Shown piece by piece: positions 24,817 through 35,988 of a stretch of 63,815 bases of DNA (position 1 is the stretch's first letter; each line of letters begins with the position of its first letter). The DNA lies in the NCBI GenBank assembly GCA_944385765.1, contig CALWYL010000004.1:1-63815 (forward strand), written 5' to 3'. The notes under the pieces are model-generated. The model worked only from the letters and a program-made list of their open reading frames with translations, made no database searches and was not told the origin of the DNA. The translations under genes and the position numbers were made by a program. This DNA is from an uncultured Oscillospiraceae bacterium (lineage in GTDB: Bacteria > Bacillota > Clostridia > Oscillospirales > Oscillospiraceae).

Positions 24817-26135
24817 TGTACCGCCCCTTTGCCAGGACAAAGAGCGTCTGCCCCGTGTGCCTGCGCGTGCTGGACGCCGAGAAGGCCGTGGGCGGCGACG
24901 GCCACATCCACCTCGTCAAGGTCTGCCCCGACCACGGGAAGTTCGACGCCCTCATCTGGGAGGGCGACATCATAGACTACCTGAAGTGGGGCTCCGCCGC
25001 CCCTCCCTCCGCGGGCAACCGGCCGGGCGTGACCGTGCCGGCGGACGCCGAATGCCCCCGCGCCTGCGGGCTCTGCGCGGAGCACGAGAGCGCCGGCTGC
25101 TGCGTGCTGCTGGAGCTGACGGACCGCTGCAACCTGTGCTGCCCGGTCTGTTTTGCCTCCGCCGGTGAGAGCGGGCGCGGCTCCGACCTCAGTCTGGGTG
25201 ATGTCGCCCGCCTCTACGACCTGCTGCTGGAGCGCGGCGGCCCCTTCAACATCCAGCTCTCCGGCGGCGAGCCCACCGTGCGCGACGACCTGCCGGAGAT
25301 AGTCGCCCTGGGCCGCGAGCGCGGCTTCAGCTATTTTCAGCTGAATACCAACGGTCTCCGCCTGGCGCAGGAGCCCGGCTACGCCTCCCTGCTGAGGGAG
25401 GCCGGGGTCTCCTGCGCCTTTTTGCAGTTTGACGGACTGGACGACTCGGCCTACACCGCCCTGCGCGGCCGCCCTCTCCTGGGCGTGAAGCTGCGCGCCG
25501 TGGACAATTGCGCCGAGGCCGGCCTGCCCGTGGTGCTGGTGCCCACCCTGGCCCCCGGCGTCAACGACCACATGCTGGGCGATATCCTGCGCTTCGCTCT
25601 GGGGCGCATGTCCGCCGTGCGCGGCGTGCACATCCAGCCCATAAGCTATTTCGGCCGCTGCGGCCTCCCCCAGCCCGGGCGCCGCCTCACCATCCCCCGC
25701 GTCCTGCGGGAGATAGAGCGCCAGACGGAGGGGGCAATGCGCGCGTCCGACTTCGCCGGCGGCGGGGCCGAGAGCGCCTATTGCTCCTTCCACGCCGCCT
25801 ACCGCCGCCTGCCGGACGGCTCGCTGAGGGCCCTTCCCCGCCGCCGCAGCCAGTGCTGCTGCGTAAAGAGCGCCGACGCCCAGGCCTTTGTCGCCGACCG
25901 CTGGGGTGCCCATGACCCCTCCGGCGGCCAGGCCGACGCCTTCGACGAGTTCCTGGCCCAGGCGAGGGAGAACAGCTTCACCGTCTCCGGCATGGTTTTC
26001 CAGGACGCCATGACCCTGGATTTGGAGCGCCTGCGCCGCTGCTACATCTGCGAGGCGGACCCGGAGCGAGGACTGGTCCCCTTCTGCGCCTATAACCTGA
26101 CGGACAGCGCCGGCCGGGCGCTCTACCGCCGATGA
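24816..26135 (+). CDS. Radical SAM protein of the aldehyde oxidoreductase cluster (TrsS/COG1964-like)
   Basis: 439 residues. N-terminal zinc-like pair CPVC (12-15) with C37 in VCPDHG, a second group C80, C84, C87, then the radical SAM CxxxCxxC at C105, C109, C112 and the GGEP motif at 150-153. The C-terminal part has a triple Cys (347-349) and CYIC...PFCAYN (409-426). N- and C-terminal motifs resemble COG1964, the group that includes archaeal tetraether lipid synthase. I recall a family named radical SAM (seleno)protein TrsS; here all such sites are Cys. The reaction is unknown. Start and stop overlap the neighbours. Confidence 0.8.
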   Translation: MYRPFARTKSVCPVCLRVLDAEKAVGGDGHIHLVKVCPDHGKFDALIWEGDIIDYLKWGSAAPPSAGNRPGVTVPADAECPRACGLCAEHESAGCCVLLELTDRCNLCCPVCFASAGESGRGSDLSLGDVARLYDLLLERGGPFNIQLSGGEPTVRDDLPEIVALGRERGFSYFQLNTNGLRLAQEPGYASLLREAGVSCAFLQFDGLDDSAYTALRGRPLLGVKLRAVDNCAEAGLPVVLVPTLAPGVNDHMLGDILRFALGRMSAVRGVHIQPISYFGRCGLPQPGRRLTIPRVLREIERQTEGAMRASDFAGGGAESAYCSFHAAYRRLPDGSLRALPRRRSQCCCVKSADAQAFVADRWGAHDPSGGQADAFDEFLAQARENSFTVSGMVFQDAMTLDLERLRRCYICEADPERGLVPFCAYNLTDSAGRALYRR

Positions 26136-27355
26136 GGCGCACCCGTCTGGACAACTGGATATGCTCCGTGGAGGGCCTCTCGGAGCTGAGCCCCCAGGCC
26201 CTCTCCTCGCTGCAGCTGGAGAAGCTGAACGCCCTGCTGGAGCGCGAGCGGCGGCGCGGCGGCTTCTACTCAAGCCTGCCCCGGCGGCTGGACAGCCTGG
26301 AGCAGCTCTCCGCCCTCCCCTTCACCACGCCCGAACAGCTCGCCGCCCACGCGGGCTCCATGCTGCTGCTCTCCCAGGCGGACATCAGCCGCGTGATAAG
26401 CGACCGCACCAGCGGCACCACCGGCGCGCCCAAGCGAGTGTTCTACACCGCGCGCGACCTGGAGCACACCGTGGGCTTTTTCGCCGCAGGCATAGGCGAA
26501 TTCGTCTCCGGCGGGGACACGGTGATGGTGGCCATGCCCTTCTCCGGCCCCTTCGGGCTGGGAGAGCTGATATGCCTGGCCGTGGAGAGCCTGGGCGCCG
26601 TGCCGCTGCGCAGCGGAGTGGGCCGCAGCTTCGCCGAGCTCTGCGCCGAGCTCGATTCGGCCCGCCCCACCGCCTATATCGGCATGCCCGTGCCCCTGCT
26701 GGCTCTGCTTAGATATTATGTAAACTTATATGGCCGCGCGCCTTCACTGCGGCACGCGCTCGTTTCCGGCGACGCCTGCCCCCCGGGGGTCTGCGCGGAG
26801 ATAGAATCGCTCCTGGGCACGCGCCTCTTCCCCCACTACGGCTCGCGCGAGATGTGTCTCGGCGGCGCGGTCACCTGCCCCGCCCACGAAGGCATGCACC
26901 TGCGCGCGAACCACGTCATAGCGGAGATAGTTGACCCCTGCGGCCGCCCCCTGCCCCCCGGTTCCCGGGGCGAGCTGGTTATAACCACCCTCGACATGGA
27001 GGCCCTGCCCCTCATACGCTACCGCACCGGCGACGTGACTCGCATCCTCCCCGGCCCCTGCCCCTGCGGCGGCGTCTCCCCCCGGCTGGACAGGGTGAGC
27101 CGCCTCTCCGGCGGCGAGTCGCTGATGGAGCGCCTGGACAGCGCCCTCTTCCCCCTCGAATACCTGCTCGACTACAGCGCCCGGGTCAGCGGGGACAGCT
27201 TGGAGCTGCGCGCCCTCACGCTGGATGCGTCCGTGCCGGGGCTGGCGGAGCGCGCCGGCGCGCTCTTCCCCGGCCACCGGCTGGAGATAGCCGCCTCCGC
27301 CCCCCTCCCACAGACCGTCCTGCCCCCGGGTAAGCGCCGTCTGACCTCCATATGA
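26132..27355 (+). CDS. AMP-forming CoA ligase-like protein (PaaK-related, DVU1553-like)
   Basis: 407 residues, ATG overlapping the radical SAM stop (ATGA). Adenylating-enzyme motifs SDRTSGTTGAPKRV near residue 90 and YRTGDVTRI near 302 are present, with a Cys pair CPCGG after it; the layout is like phenylacetate-CoA ligase but without a long C-terminal domain. It may activate the carboxylic acid made by the aldehyde oxidoreductase, or adenylate a maturation intermediate. Last gene of the operon, followed by a strong terminator. It contains one copy of the TTATGTAAAC motif (26716-26725). Confidence 0.8.
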   Translation: MRRTRLDNWICSVEGLSELSPQALSSLQLEKLNALLERERRRGGFYSSLPRRLDSLEQLSALPFTTPEQLAAHAGSMLLLSQADISRVISDRTSGTTGAPKRVFYTARDLEHTVGFFAAGIGEFVSGGDTVMVAMPFSGPFGLGELICLAVESLGAVPLRSGVGRSFAELCAELDSARPTAYIGMPVPLLALLRYYVNLYGRAPSLRHALVSGDACPPGVCAEIESLLGTRLFPHYGSREMCLGGAVTCPAHEGMHLRANHVIAEIVDPCGRPLPPGSRGELVITTLDMEALPLIRYRTGDVTRILPGPCPCGGVSPRLDRVSRLSGGESLMERLDSALFPLEYLLDYSARVSGDSLELRALTLDASVPGLAERAGALFPGHRLEIAASAPLPQTVLPPGKRRLTSI

Positions 27356-27359
27356 CGTC

Positions 27360-27385
27360 TCAAGGGCCCCCTCGGGGGCCCTTGA
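27360..27385. terminator. Bidirectional terminator
   Basis: A perfect 12-bp inverted repeat around a two-base centre, between the CoA ligase stop and the convergent LytM gene stop. A T run follows on the plus strand some 10 bases later. Confidence 0.75.
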
Positions 27386-27397
27386 ATTCGCCTGTTT

Positions 27398-28168
27398 TTA
27401 TCTCACCGGCAGGTAGTCCGTCGGGTTCACGCTCTCCCCGTTCACCGACATGGCAAAGTGCAGGTGGTAGGGCGAGTTGGTCTCGCATATGGCCGTGGTG
27501 CCCACGGAGCCGATGGTGTCGCCCATGGATACGCTGTCCCCGGCGCTCACCGTGGGCAGCTCAGCCAGGTTGGAGTAGACGCTGACTATGCCCGCCCCGT
27601 GGTCTATGACCACCGTGGTCCCGTACAGGTCGTCGCTGTACACCTCGGACACCGTGCCGCTGGCCGCCGCCTTCACCGGCTCGCCCAGGGGCGCCAGGAT
27701 ATCCAGCCCGTCGTGCGTGCGCCAGTCGCCCATCGTGCGGTCATATACCAGGGTCTCCACCGAATATCCGGCGTCCACGGAGCCCATCACCGGCCAGGAA
27801 TAGGCCGCCGGGCCCGTGACCTCCTGCGGCAGCTCCTGCTCCACCGGCTCCTCGGCCGCCACCTCAGGCGGCTCAGGCTCCGGGTCGGCGATGACCTCCA
27901 CCGCGTCCTCCGGCACCTCCCATCCCGTCTCCTCGCTCTCCAGAGTGGGCGTGGGGGCCGGCATGGTGGAGACCACCGGCGGCCTGGTGGGCGTGACGGC
28001 CAGCGAGACGTCCCCCACATCGTCCTTCTCCACAGTCCCCTTCCCGTTCAGCAGGCTCCAGGCAGACACTCCTATAACCGCCGCGCACAGGAAAAGGACT
28101 ATGTAGAAGCCCTTCCCGTTAAAGAACCGCTCCAGCTTGCCGCCGGAGTTGTTGCTGTTCTCGTCCAT
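27398..28168 (-). CDS. Membrane-anchored M23 (LytM) peptidase, SpoIIQ-like
   Basis: 256 residues. Short cytoplasmic N-terminus, one membrane segment at about 22-38, a Pro/Glu-rich linker, then an M23 domain with intact metal residues: H and D of RTHDGLDILAP and the HLH of SPYHLHFAM. The architecture is that of SpoIIQ, which in clostridia with intact residues acts in forespore engulfment; this is inference. ATG 28168 follows GGAGGT. Upstream in-frame codons lack a ribosome binding site. Confidence 0.78.
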   Translation of the reverse strand: MDENSNNSGGKLERFFNGKGFYIVLFLCAAVIGVSAWSLLNGKGTVEKDDVGDVSLAVTPTRPPVVSTMPAPTPTLESEETGWEVPEDAVEVIADPEPEPPEVAAEEPVEQELPQEVTGPAAYSWPVMGSVDAGYSVETLVYDRTMGDWRTHDGLDILAPLGEPVKAAASGTVSEVYSDDLYGTTVVIDHGAGIVSVYSNLAELPTVSAGDSVSMGDTIGSVGTTAICETNSPYHLHFAMSVNGESVNPTDYLPVR

Positions 28169-28259
28169 AACATACCTCCAACTGGTGTTGTCGGAGGATA
28201 TTGTTGCCATGGCGCGCGCCTAATATACGCAGCGGGGCAAATTTTGTTGCCCGCGCGCG

Positions 28260-28565
28260 TCAATCCCCGCCCTTTGCCCAGAAGTCGTATCTGCACACCG
28301 GGCATTTGGGGTAGTCGAAGTCGATTGTGCTGCCGCAGCGGGGGCACTTCTTCTGCGGCGTTGTGTCCTCCCCCTCCAGCTCTCCCTGCGGCAGGAACAG
28401 TTCCACCTTCCCGCAGCCCCGGCAGGCGTATACGTCCAGCTCCATCGCTCCGGCCAGCAGGTTGGGCCAGTCCCCCAGTATCCAGCCCGTGCGCCCCAGC
28501 TGAAAGTCCTCCCGCCGGACGAACGACATCTCCTCTCCGCAGCGCAGGCACCTCATCTCGCGCAT
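28260..28565 (-). CDS. Zinc-ribbon protein with nucleic-acid-binding look
   Basis: 101 residues with four CxxC pairs: CLRC, CRGC, CPRC and CPVC. The first half (GxxLGDWPNLLAGAMELDVYACRGCGKVE) resembles small Firmicutes proteins of unknown function. ATG 28565 follows GAGGAGG. It lies downstream of the eno terminator on the same strand. Confidence 0.7.
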   Translation of the reverse strand: MREMRCLRCGEEMSFVRREDFQLGRTGWILGDWPNLLAGAMELDVYACRGCGKVELFLPQGELEGEDTTPQKKCPRCGSTIDFDYPKCPVCRYDFWAKGGD

Positions 28566-28620
28566 CTCACCACCTCCTCTGCCCCATATTATCACCCCGC
28601 ACACCACCTCGCAAGGCAAA

Positions 28621-28651
28621 AAACACCTCCCGGGAGACCCGGGAGGTGTTT
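28621..28651 (-). terminator. Terminator of the glycolytic operon
   Basis: A 14-bp stem with a three-base loop (28621-28651), followed on the minus strand by T residues. It lies 20 bases after the eno stop. Confidence 0.85.
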
Positions 28652-28671
28652 TGCCCGATATTGGGGTGGCC

Positions 28672-31537
<2,866 letters not shown>

Positions 31538-31542
31538 GCCGC

Positions 31543-32316
31543 TCACTCCTCCTCGGTGGCGCTGATTATCTTGGCAAAGTCCTCGGTCTTGAGGGAGGCG
31601 CCGCCTATAAGCCCGCCGTCTATGTCCGGCTGGGCGAGCAGCTCGGCGCAGTTCTTGGCGTTCATGCTGCCGCCGTAGAGTATGCTCACCGCGCGGGCGA
31701 TGCGTGCGTCATAGAGCTCGCGTATCACTCCGCGTATCTCGTGGCAGACCTCCTGCGCCTGCTCGGCGCTGGCGGTGCGGCCGGTGCCGATGGCCCAGAT
31801 GGGCTCATAGGCGATGACGCAGCGCTTGACGGTCTTGGCGTCCATGCCGGCCAGCGCGGCCTTGACCTGATAGGCCACGAACTCGCTCGTCAGCTCCTTC
31901 TCGCGCTGCTCCAGGCTCTCGCCCACGCATATGATGGGGGTGACGCCCTCGTCCAGCAGGGCCTTGGCCTTGACGTTGACAGCGGAGTCGGTCTCGCCGT
32001 GGTACTGCCTGCGCTCGCTGTGGCCGACGATGCAGTACTTGACCTTCAGGTTGGCCAGCATGGCCGCGGAGACCTCGCCGGTGTACGCCCCGGAGGCGTG
32101 CTCGGAGACGTCCTGCGCGCCGTAGGCGATGCGGCTGTCGCGCATGGCGCGGGCCATGGCGGGGATTATGGGGAAGGGAACGCAGAGCACGGTCTCGCAG
32201 GTCTTGTCCTTGGGCATGGCGGCGCGCAGCTCCTCCACGAAGGGCTTGGCGTCGGTCGCGAGCTTGTTCATCTTCCAGTTCCCGGCGATTATAACTTTGC
32301 GGTATTTCCTGTTCAT
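31543..32316 (-). CDS. tpiA: Triosephosphate isomerase
   Basis: 257 residues. Active-site residues are visible: Lys in AGNWKMNK, His in VGHSERR, Glu in [11 protein letters not shown], and the phosphate-binding GGSM near the C-terminus. Start follows AAGGAGAG. Between pgk and gpmI on the minus strand. Confidence 0.97.
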   Translation of the reverse strand: MNRKYRKVIIAGNWKMNKLATDAKPFVEELRAAMPKDKTCETVLCVPFPIIPAMARAMRDSRIAYGAQDVSEHASGAYTGEVSAAMLANLKVKYCIVGHSERRQYHGETDSAVNVKAKALLDEGVTPIICVGESLEQREKELTSEFVAYQVKAALAGMDAKTVKRCVIAYEPIWAIGTGRTASAEQAQEVCHEIRGVIRELYDARIARAVSILYGGSMNAKNCAELLAQPDIDGGLIGGASLKTEDFAKIISATEEE

Positions 32317-32334
32317 CTGGGACGCTCTCCTTTA

Positions 32335-33525
32335 TTACTTGTCGAGCAGGCAGGCGACTCCGGGCAGCTCGAGGCCCTCGAGGAACTCCAGGGAGGCGCC
32401 GCCGCCGGTGCTGATGTGGGTTATCTTGTCGGCATAGCCGCTCTTCTCCACGGCGGACGCGCTGTCGCCGCCGCCGATGATGGTCACGCCGCCGCAGCCC
32501 GCAACGGCCTCGGCCATGGCGAAGGTGCCCTTGTTGAAGCTGGCGAACTCAAAGACGCCCATGGGGCCGTTCCAGACCACGGTGCCGGCGCCCTTGACGG
32601 CGTCCTTGTAGAGCTCGACGGTCTTGGGGCCGATGTCCATGCCCATCAGCTCGTCGGGGATGTCCTCGCCGGTGACCACGGGCTCGGCGTCGGCGCTGAA
32701 CTCAGCGGCGCAGACATGGTCCACGGGCAGCAGCAGCTTGACGCCCTTTGCGGCGGCCTTGTCCATCATCTCCTTGGCATAGTCCACGCGGTCGGCCTCC
32801 AGCAGGCTCTTGCCGATGGTGTGGCCCTGGGCCATCTTGAAGGTGTAGGCCATGCCGCCGCCCACGATGATGGTGTCGGCCTTCTCCAGGAGGTTGTTGA
32901 TGACCCCAATCTTGTCGCTGACCTTGGCGCCGCCCAGGATGGCCACGAAGGGCCTGGCGGGGTCGCTCAGGGCCTTGCCCATGACGGAGATTTCCTTCTC
33001 GACCAGCAGTCCGGCATAGGCGGGCAAGAAGGCGGCCACGCCGGCGGTGGAGGCGTGCGCGCGGTGCACGGTGCCGAAGGCGTCGGACACGTACACGTCG
33101 GCCATGGAGGCGAGCTCCTTGGCGAACTCGGGGTCGTTCTTCTCCTCGCGCTTGTCGAAGCGGAGGTTCTCCAGCAGCATGAGCTGTCCCGGCTGCAGGG
33201 CGGCGGCCTTGGCCTTGGCGTCCTCGCCTATGATGTCGGCGGCCATGATGACGTCCATGCCCAGCAGCTCGGAGAGGCGGGCGGCCACGGGCTTGAGGCT
33301 CAGCTTCTCCTTCCACTCGCCCTTGGGCTTGCCCAGGTGGGAGCAGGCAATAACGGCCGCGCCGTTCTCGAGCAGATACTTGATGGTGGGGAGGGCGGCC
33401 ACAATGCGCTTGTCGCTGGTGATTTCCCCGGTCTCCTTGTTCTGAGGGACATTGAAGTCGCAGCGGAGAAGGACCTTCTTGCCCTTCGCATCGAAGTCTC
33501 GCACGGTTTTCTTGTTGTAGTTCAT
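32335..33525 (-). CDS. pgk: Phosphoglycerate kinase
   Basis: 396 residues, monodomain [11 protein letters not shown] near residue 22, the substrate-binding SHLGKPKGE stretch, and the C-terminal nucleotide-binding [10 protein letters not shown] with [13 protein letters not shown]. It makes ATP from 1,3-bisphosphoglycerate. Starts two bases before the trmL stop region. No gapA is found beside it, unlike in many Firmicutes operons. Confidence 0.97.
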   Translation of the reverse strand: MNYNKKTVRDFDAKGKKVLLRCDFNVPQNKETGEITSDKRIVAALPTIKYLLENGAAVIACSHLGKPKGEWKEKLSLKPVAARLSELLGMDVIMAADIIGEDAKAKAAALQPGQLMLLENLRFDKREEKNDPEFAKELASMADVYVSDAFGTVHRAHASTAGVAAFLPAYAGLLVEKEISVMGKALSDPARPFVAILGGAKVSDKIGVINNLLEKADTIIVGGGMAYTFKMAQGHTIGKSLLEADRVDYAKEMMDKAAAKGVKLLLPVDHVCAAEFSADAEPVVTGEDIPDELMGMDIGPKTVELYKDAVKGAGTVVWNGPMGVFEFASFNKGTFAMAEAVAGCGGVTIIGGGDSASAVEKSGYADKITHISTGGGASLEFLEGLELPGVACLLDK

Positions 33526-33526
33526 G

Positions 33527-34015
33527 CTAATCCTCCTGTTTCATATTTCCGTAGTTTAATAAGCCCTTGAACCCCTGCTGCCGCAGCGCCTCATAGGTCA
33601 GCACGGCCGCAGCATTCGAAAGATTGAGGCTCCTCGCCTCAGATATCATGGGGATGCGCACGCAGCGGTCGCGGTATTTCTCCCGCAGCCACTCCGGCAG
33701 CCCCGCGGTCTCCTTGCCGAACATGAGCGTCACGTCTCCGCTCCAGTCACAGCCGGCGTAGTTCCTGGGCGCCTTGGTGGTGGTGAGCCACAGGTTATCG
33801 TCGCCGTTGAGCCTGAAGTACTCGTCGAGGTTGTCGTACACCCGTATGTCCACGAGATACCAGTAGTCCAGCCCCGCCCGCTTCACCGCGCTGTCGGAGA
33901 TGTCGAAGCCCAGCGGCTTGACGAGGTGCAGCCTGGCTCCGGTGCAGGCGCAGGTCCTGGCTATGGCCCCGGTGTTGTTCGGTATCTCCGGTTCTACCAG
34001 GACGATGTCGATCAT
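33527..34015 (-). CDS. trmL: tRNA (cytidine(34)-2'-O)-methyltransferase (SPOUT family)
   Basis: 162 residues. SPOUT/SpoU motifs: [14 protein letters not shown] near the N-terminus, [14 protein letters not shown], and the knot-closing [27 protein letters not shown] region. Family role: 2'-O-methylation of the wobble base of certain leucine tRNAs. It is the first gene of the glycolytic transcript, an unusual pairing. Confidence 0.92.
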   Translation of the reverse strand: MIDIVLVEPEIPNNTGAIARTCACTGARLHLVKPLGFDISDSAVKRAGLDYWYLVDIRVYDNLDEYFRLNGDDNLWLTTTKAPRNYAGCDWSGDVTLMFGKETAGLPEWLREKYRDRCVRIPMISEARSLNLSNAAAVLTYEALRQQGFKGLLNYGNMKQED

Positions 34016-34124
34016 TTTCCGGCGCCTCCCAACTCGTTACACACGTTTGTATCGTTACCCATAATTCGGCCAGAGACATTTTACTACCTCGCGGAGGAAT
34101 TTACAATACCAATAATGCCAAAAA

Positions 34125-34153
34125 AGTATAGATTTTATTTAATTTTCTGTAAA
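34125..34153 (-). promoter_or_regulatory. Promoter for trmL-pgk-tpiA-gpmI-eno
   Basis: Minus-strand -35 TTTACA (34148-34153) and -10 TATACT (34125-34130), spacer exactly 17. It leaves a leader of about 100 bases before trmL. Confidence 0.75.
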
Positions 34154-34189
34154 AGAAGTTATGGAACTTGACACAAACGCCTTTCTGTA

Positions 34190-34218
34190 TTGAATCTGCG
34201 CCTCCGAGGCGCTATAAT
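34190..34218 (+). promoter_or_regulatory. Promoter with palindromic spacer for the glycosyltransferase gene
   Basis: -35 TTGAAT (34190-34195), 17-base spacer, -10 TATAAT (34213-34218). The spacer holds a perfect 7-1-7 palindrome GCGCCTC-C-GAGGCGC (34198-34212), ideally placed for a repressor. Confidence 0.7.
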
Positions 34219-34247
34219 ACCCCCATAACTGAGAGGTGTTGAGACCC

Positions 34248-35000
34248 ATGGAGAAGTATTTTATCGTCGTGCCCTGTTACAATGAGGAGGCCGTGCTGCC
34301 CGAGACCATGAGGCGGCTGGGCTCCAAGCTGATGTCCCTGGAGGAGCGTGGCGTCGCCTCCGGTGATAGCCGCGTCCTCTTCGTGGACGACGGCTCCACC
34401 GACCGCACCTGGGAGATGATACGCGCCGCCCACGCGGAGTACCCAATTTTCACCGGAATTTCCCTGGACCGGAACCGCGGCCACCAGACCGCGCTGACAG
34501 AGGGGCTGATGGCCGCCCGGGCGGAGCGCGCCGTCTCCATCTCCATAGACGCCGACCTGCAGGACGACGTGGACGCCATAGACGCTATGGCCGCCGAGCG
34601 CGAGCGCGGGGCGCACATCGTCTGCGGCGTGCGCGCCAGCCGGGAGACCGACACCTTTTTCAAGCGCACCACCGCCCGGGGCTATTACCGGCTGATGCGC
34701 GCTTTCGGCTCAAAGCTGATATACGACCACGCCGACTTCCGCCTGATGGGCCCGGAGGCCCTGGACGCCCTCGCGCTCTACCACGGCGACGACCTCTTCC
34801 TCCGCGGGCTGATAACCCGCCTGGGCTTCGAGTGCAGGACCGTCAGCTACGACAGGGCCGAGCGCTTTGCCGGCGAGAGCAAGTACACCCTCAAGAAGAT
34901 GCTCAGGCTGGCCCTCAAGGGCATGGCCAGCGGGCGCATGAGCCCCATGAGCGTGCCCCGCGAGCCCTACACCCACACGAGGGAGGCGCTGGGCTTTTGA
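34248..35000 (+). CDS. Family 2 glycosyltransferase lacking the usual membrane tail
   Basis: 250 residues. GT-A fold motifs: VVPCYNEEAVLPET, FVDDGSTDRTW, the DAD of SIDADLQDD and the GESKYTLKKMLRLAL end of the catalytic domain. This is the GtrB/DPM1-like group, which transfers sugars to polyprenyl phosphate. Relatives usually continue into two C-terminal membrane helices; here the protein ends about 25 residues later (REALGF) with none. ATG 34248 follows GAGAGGTG. It overlaps the next gene. Confidence 0.85.
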   Translation: MEKYFIVVPCYNEEAVLPETMRRLGSKLMSLEERGVASGDSRVLFVDDGSTDRTWEMIRAAHAEYPIFTGISLDRNRGHQTALTEGLMAARAERAVSISIDADLQDDVDAIDAMAAERERGAHIVCGVRASRETDTFFKRTTARGYYRLMRAFGSKLIYDHADFRLMGPEALDALALYHGDDLFLRGLITRLGFECRTVSYDRAERFAGESKYTLKKMLRLALKGMASGRMSPMSVPREPYTHTREALGF

Positions 35001-35887
35001 GCGCGTGTTATGACTGCCCCCGCCGCTGCGGGGCCGATAGGCCCGCCGGCGGGCTGGGCTTTTGCCGCTCGCCGTATCTCCCGCGCGCCGCCCGGGCGGC
35101 GGCGCACTTCGGCGAGGAGCCCTGCATCAGCGGCGAGCGCGGCAGCGGGGCCATATTCTTCACCGGCTGCGGCCTCGGCTGCGTCTACTGTCAGAACGCC
35201 TCCATCTCCCGCGGCGAGGGCGGGGTGGAGCTCGGCGTGGAGGGCCTGCGCGAGACCATGCTCCGGCTGCGCGATACCGGCGTGCACAACATAAATCTGG
35301 TCACCGGCAGCCACTTCGTGCGCCCCATAGCGGAGGCCCTTTCCGGGCTCGACCTGGGCATCCCCGTGGTGTGGAACAGCTCCGGCTACGAGAGCGTGGA
35401 GTCCCTCCGCCTGCTGGATGGCCTGGTGCAGATATATATGCCCGACTACAAATACGCCCTCAGCGCCCCCGCCGGGCGCTATTCCGCCGCCCCGGACTAC
35501 CCCCAGGTGGCCGCCGCGGCCATCAGGGAGATGTTCCGCCAGAGGGGGCCCTTCGACATGTCGGAGGACGGGCTGCTGCGCTCCGGCGTGCTCATACGCC
35601 ACCTGATACTCCCCGGAAATGTGGAGAACAGCCTGCGCGCCATCGACTGGGTGGCCGGGGAATTCCTCCCCGGCGAGGTGCTCTTCTCCCTCATGAGCCA
35701 GTACACGCCCATGCCCGGCCTGGAGCGCTTCCCGGAGCTCACCTCCCCCGTGGACGCCGCCGTCTCCCAGATGCTGTACGAGCATCTCCTGGACGCCGGC
35801 ATAGAGGACGGCTACTACCAGGACCCCGACTCCTCCGGCGAGGAGGCCATACCTGACTTTGACGGCACCGGAGTCGTTTTCAGTTGA
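34997..35887 (+). CDS. Radical SAM protein, PflA-like (COG1313)
   Basis: 296 residues. N-terminal CYDCPRRC, then the radical SAM cluster motif C58, C62, C65 in FFTGCGLGCVYCQN, and VWNSSGYES downstream. COG1313 members resemble pyruvate formate-lyase activating enzyme but have no known target. The start is TTG 34997, sharing two bases with the stop of the glycosyltransferase gene and with GGGAGG about 10 bases upstream; no ATG or GTG lies in frame before the first cysteines. Confidence 0.82.
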   Translation: MSACYDCPRRCGADRPAGGLGFCRSPYLPRAARAAAHFGEEPCISGERGSGAIFFTGCGLGCVYCQNASISRGEGGVELGVEGLRETMLRLRDTGVHNINLVTGSHFVRPIAEALSGLDLGIPVVWNSSGYESVESLRLLDGLVQIYMPDYKYALSAPAGRYSAAPDYPQVAAAAIREMFRQRGPFDMSEDGLLRSGVLIRHLILPGNVENSLRAIDWVAGEFLPGEVLFSLMSQYTPMPGLERFPELTSPVDAAVSQMLYEHLLDAGIEDGYYQDPDSSGEEAIPDFDGTGVVFS

Positions 35888-35912
35888 CATTTGCCGTAAC
35901 TGGGGGTATGTT
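35884..35912 (+). promoter_or_regulatory. Promoter for the FMN dehydrogenase gene
   Basis: -35 TTGACA (35884-35889, overlapping the previous stop codon), 17-base spacer, -10 TATGTT (35907-35912). A small hairpin (CCGGAG 35921-35926 with CTCCGG 35933-35938) lies just downstream in the leader. Confidence 0.6.
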
Positions 35913-35988
35913 TAAATCACCCGGAGCCGCGCCTCCGGTACATATGTCTGTCCACAGTTCCTTAATAATATAATGGAGGGTATTTTTC

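Noticed and set aside
21089..27355. Selenocysteine codons in the accessory operon
   Set aside because: All genes are open with Cys at the expected sites; no in-frame TGA and no hairpin after one.
34168..34173. TTGACA upstream of the glycosyltransferase gene as a -35
   Set aside because: The only good -10 (34213) is 39 bases away; TTGAAT at 34190 fits the 17-base spacing instead.
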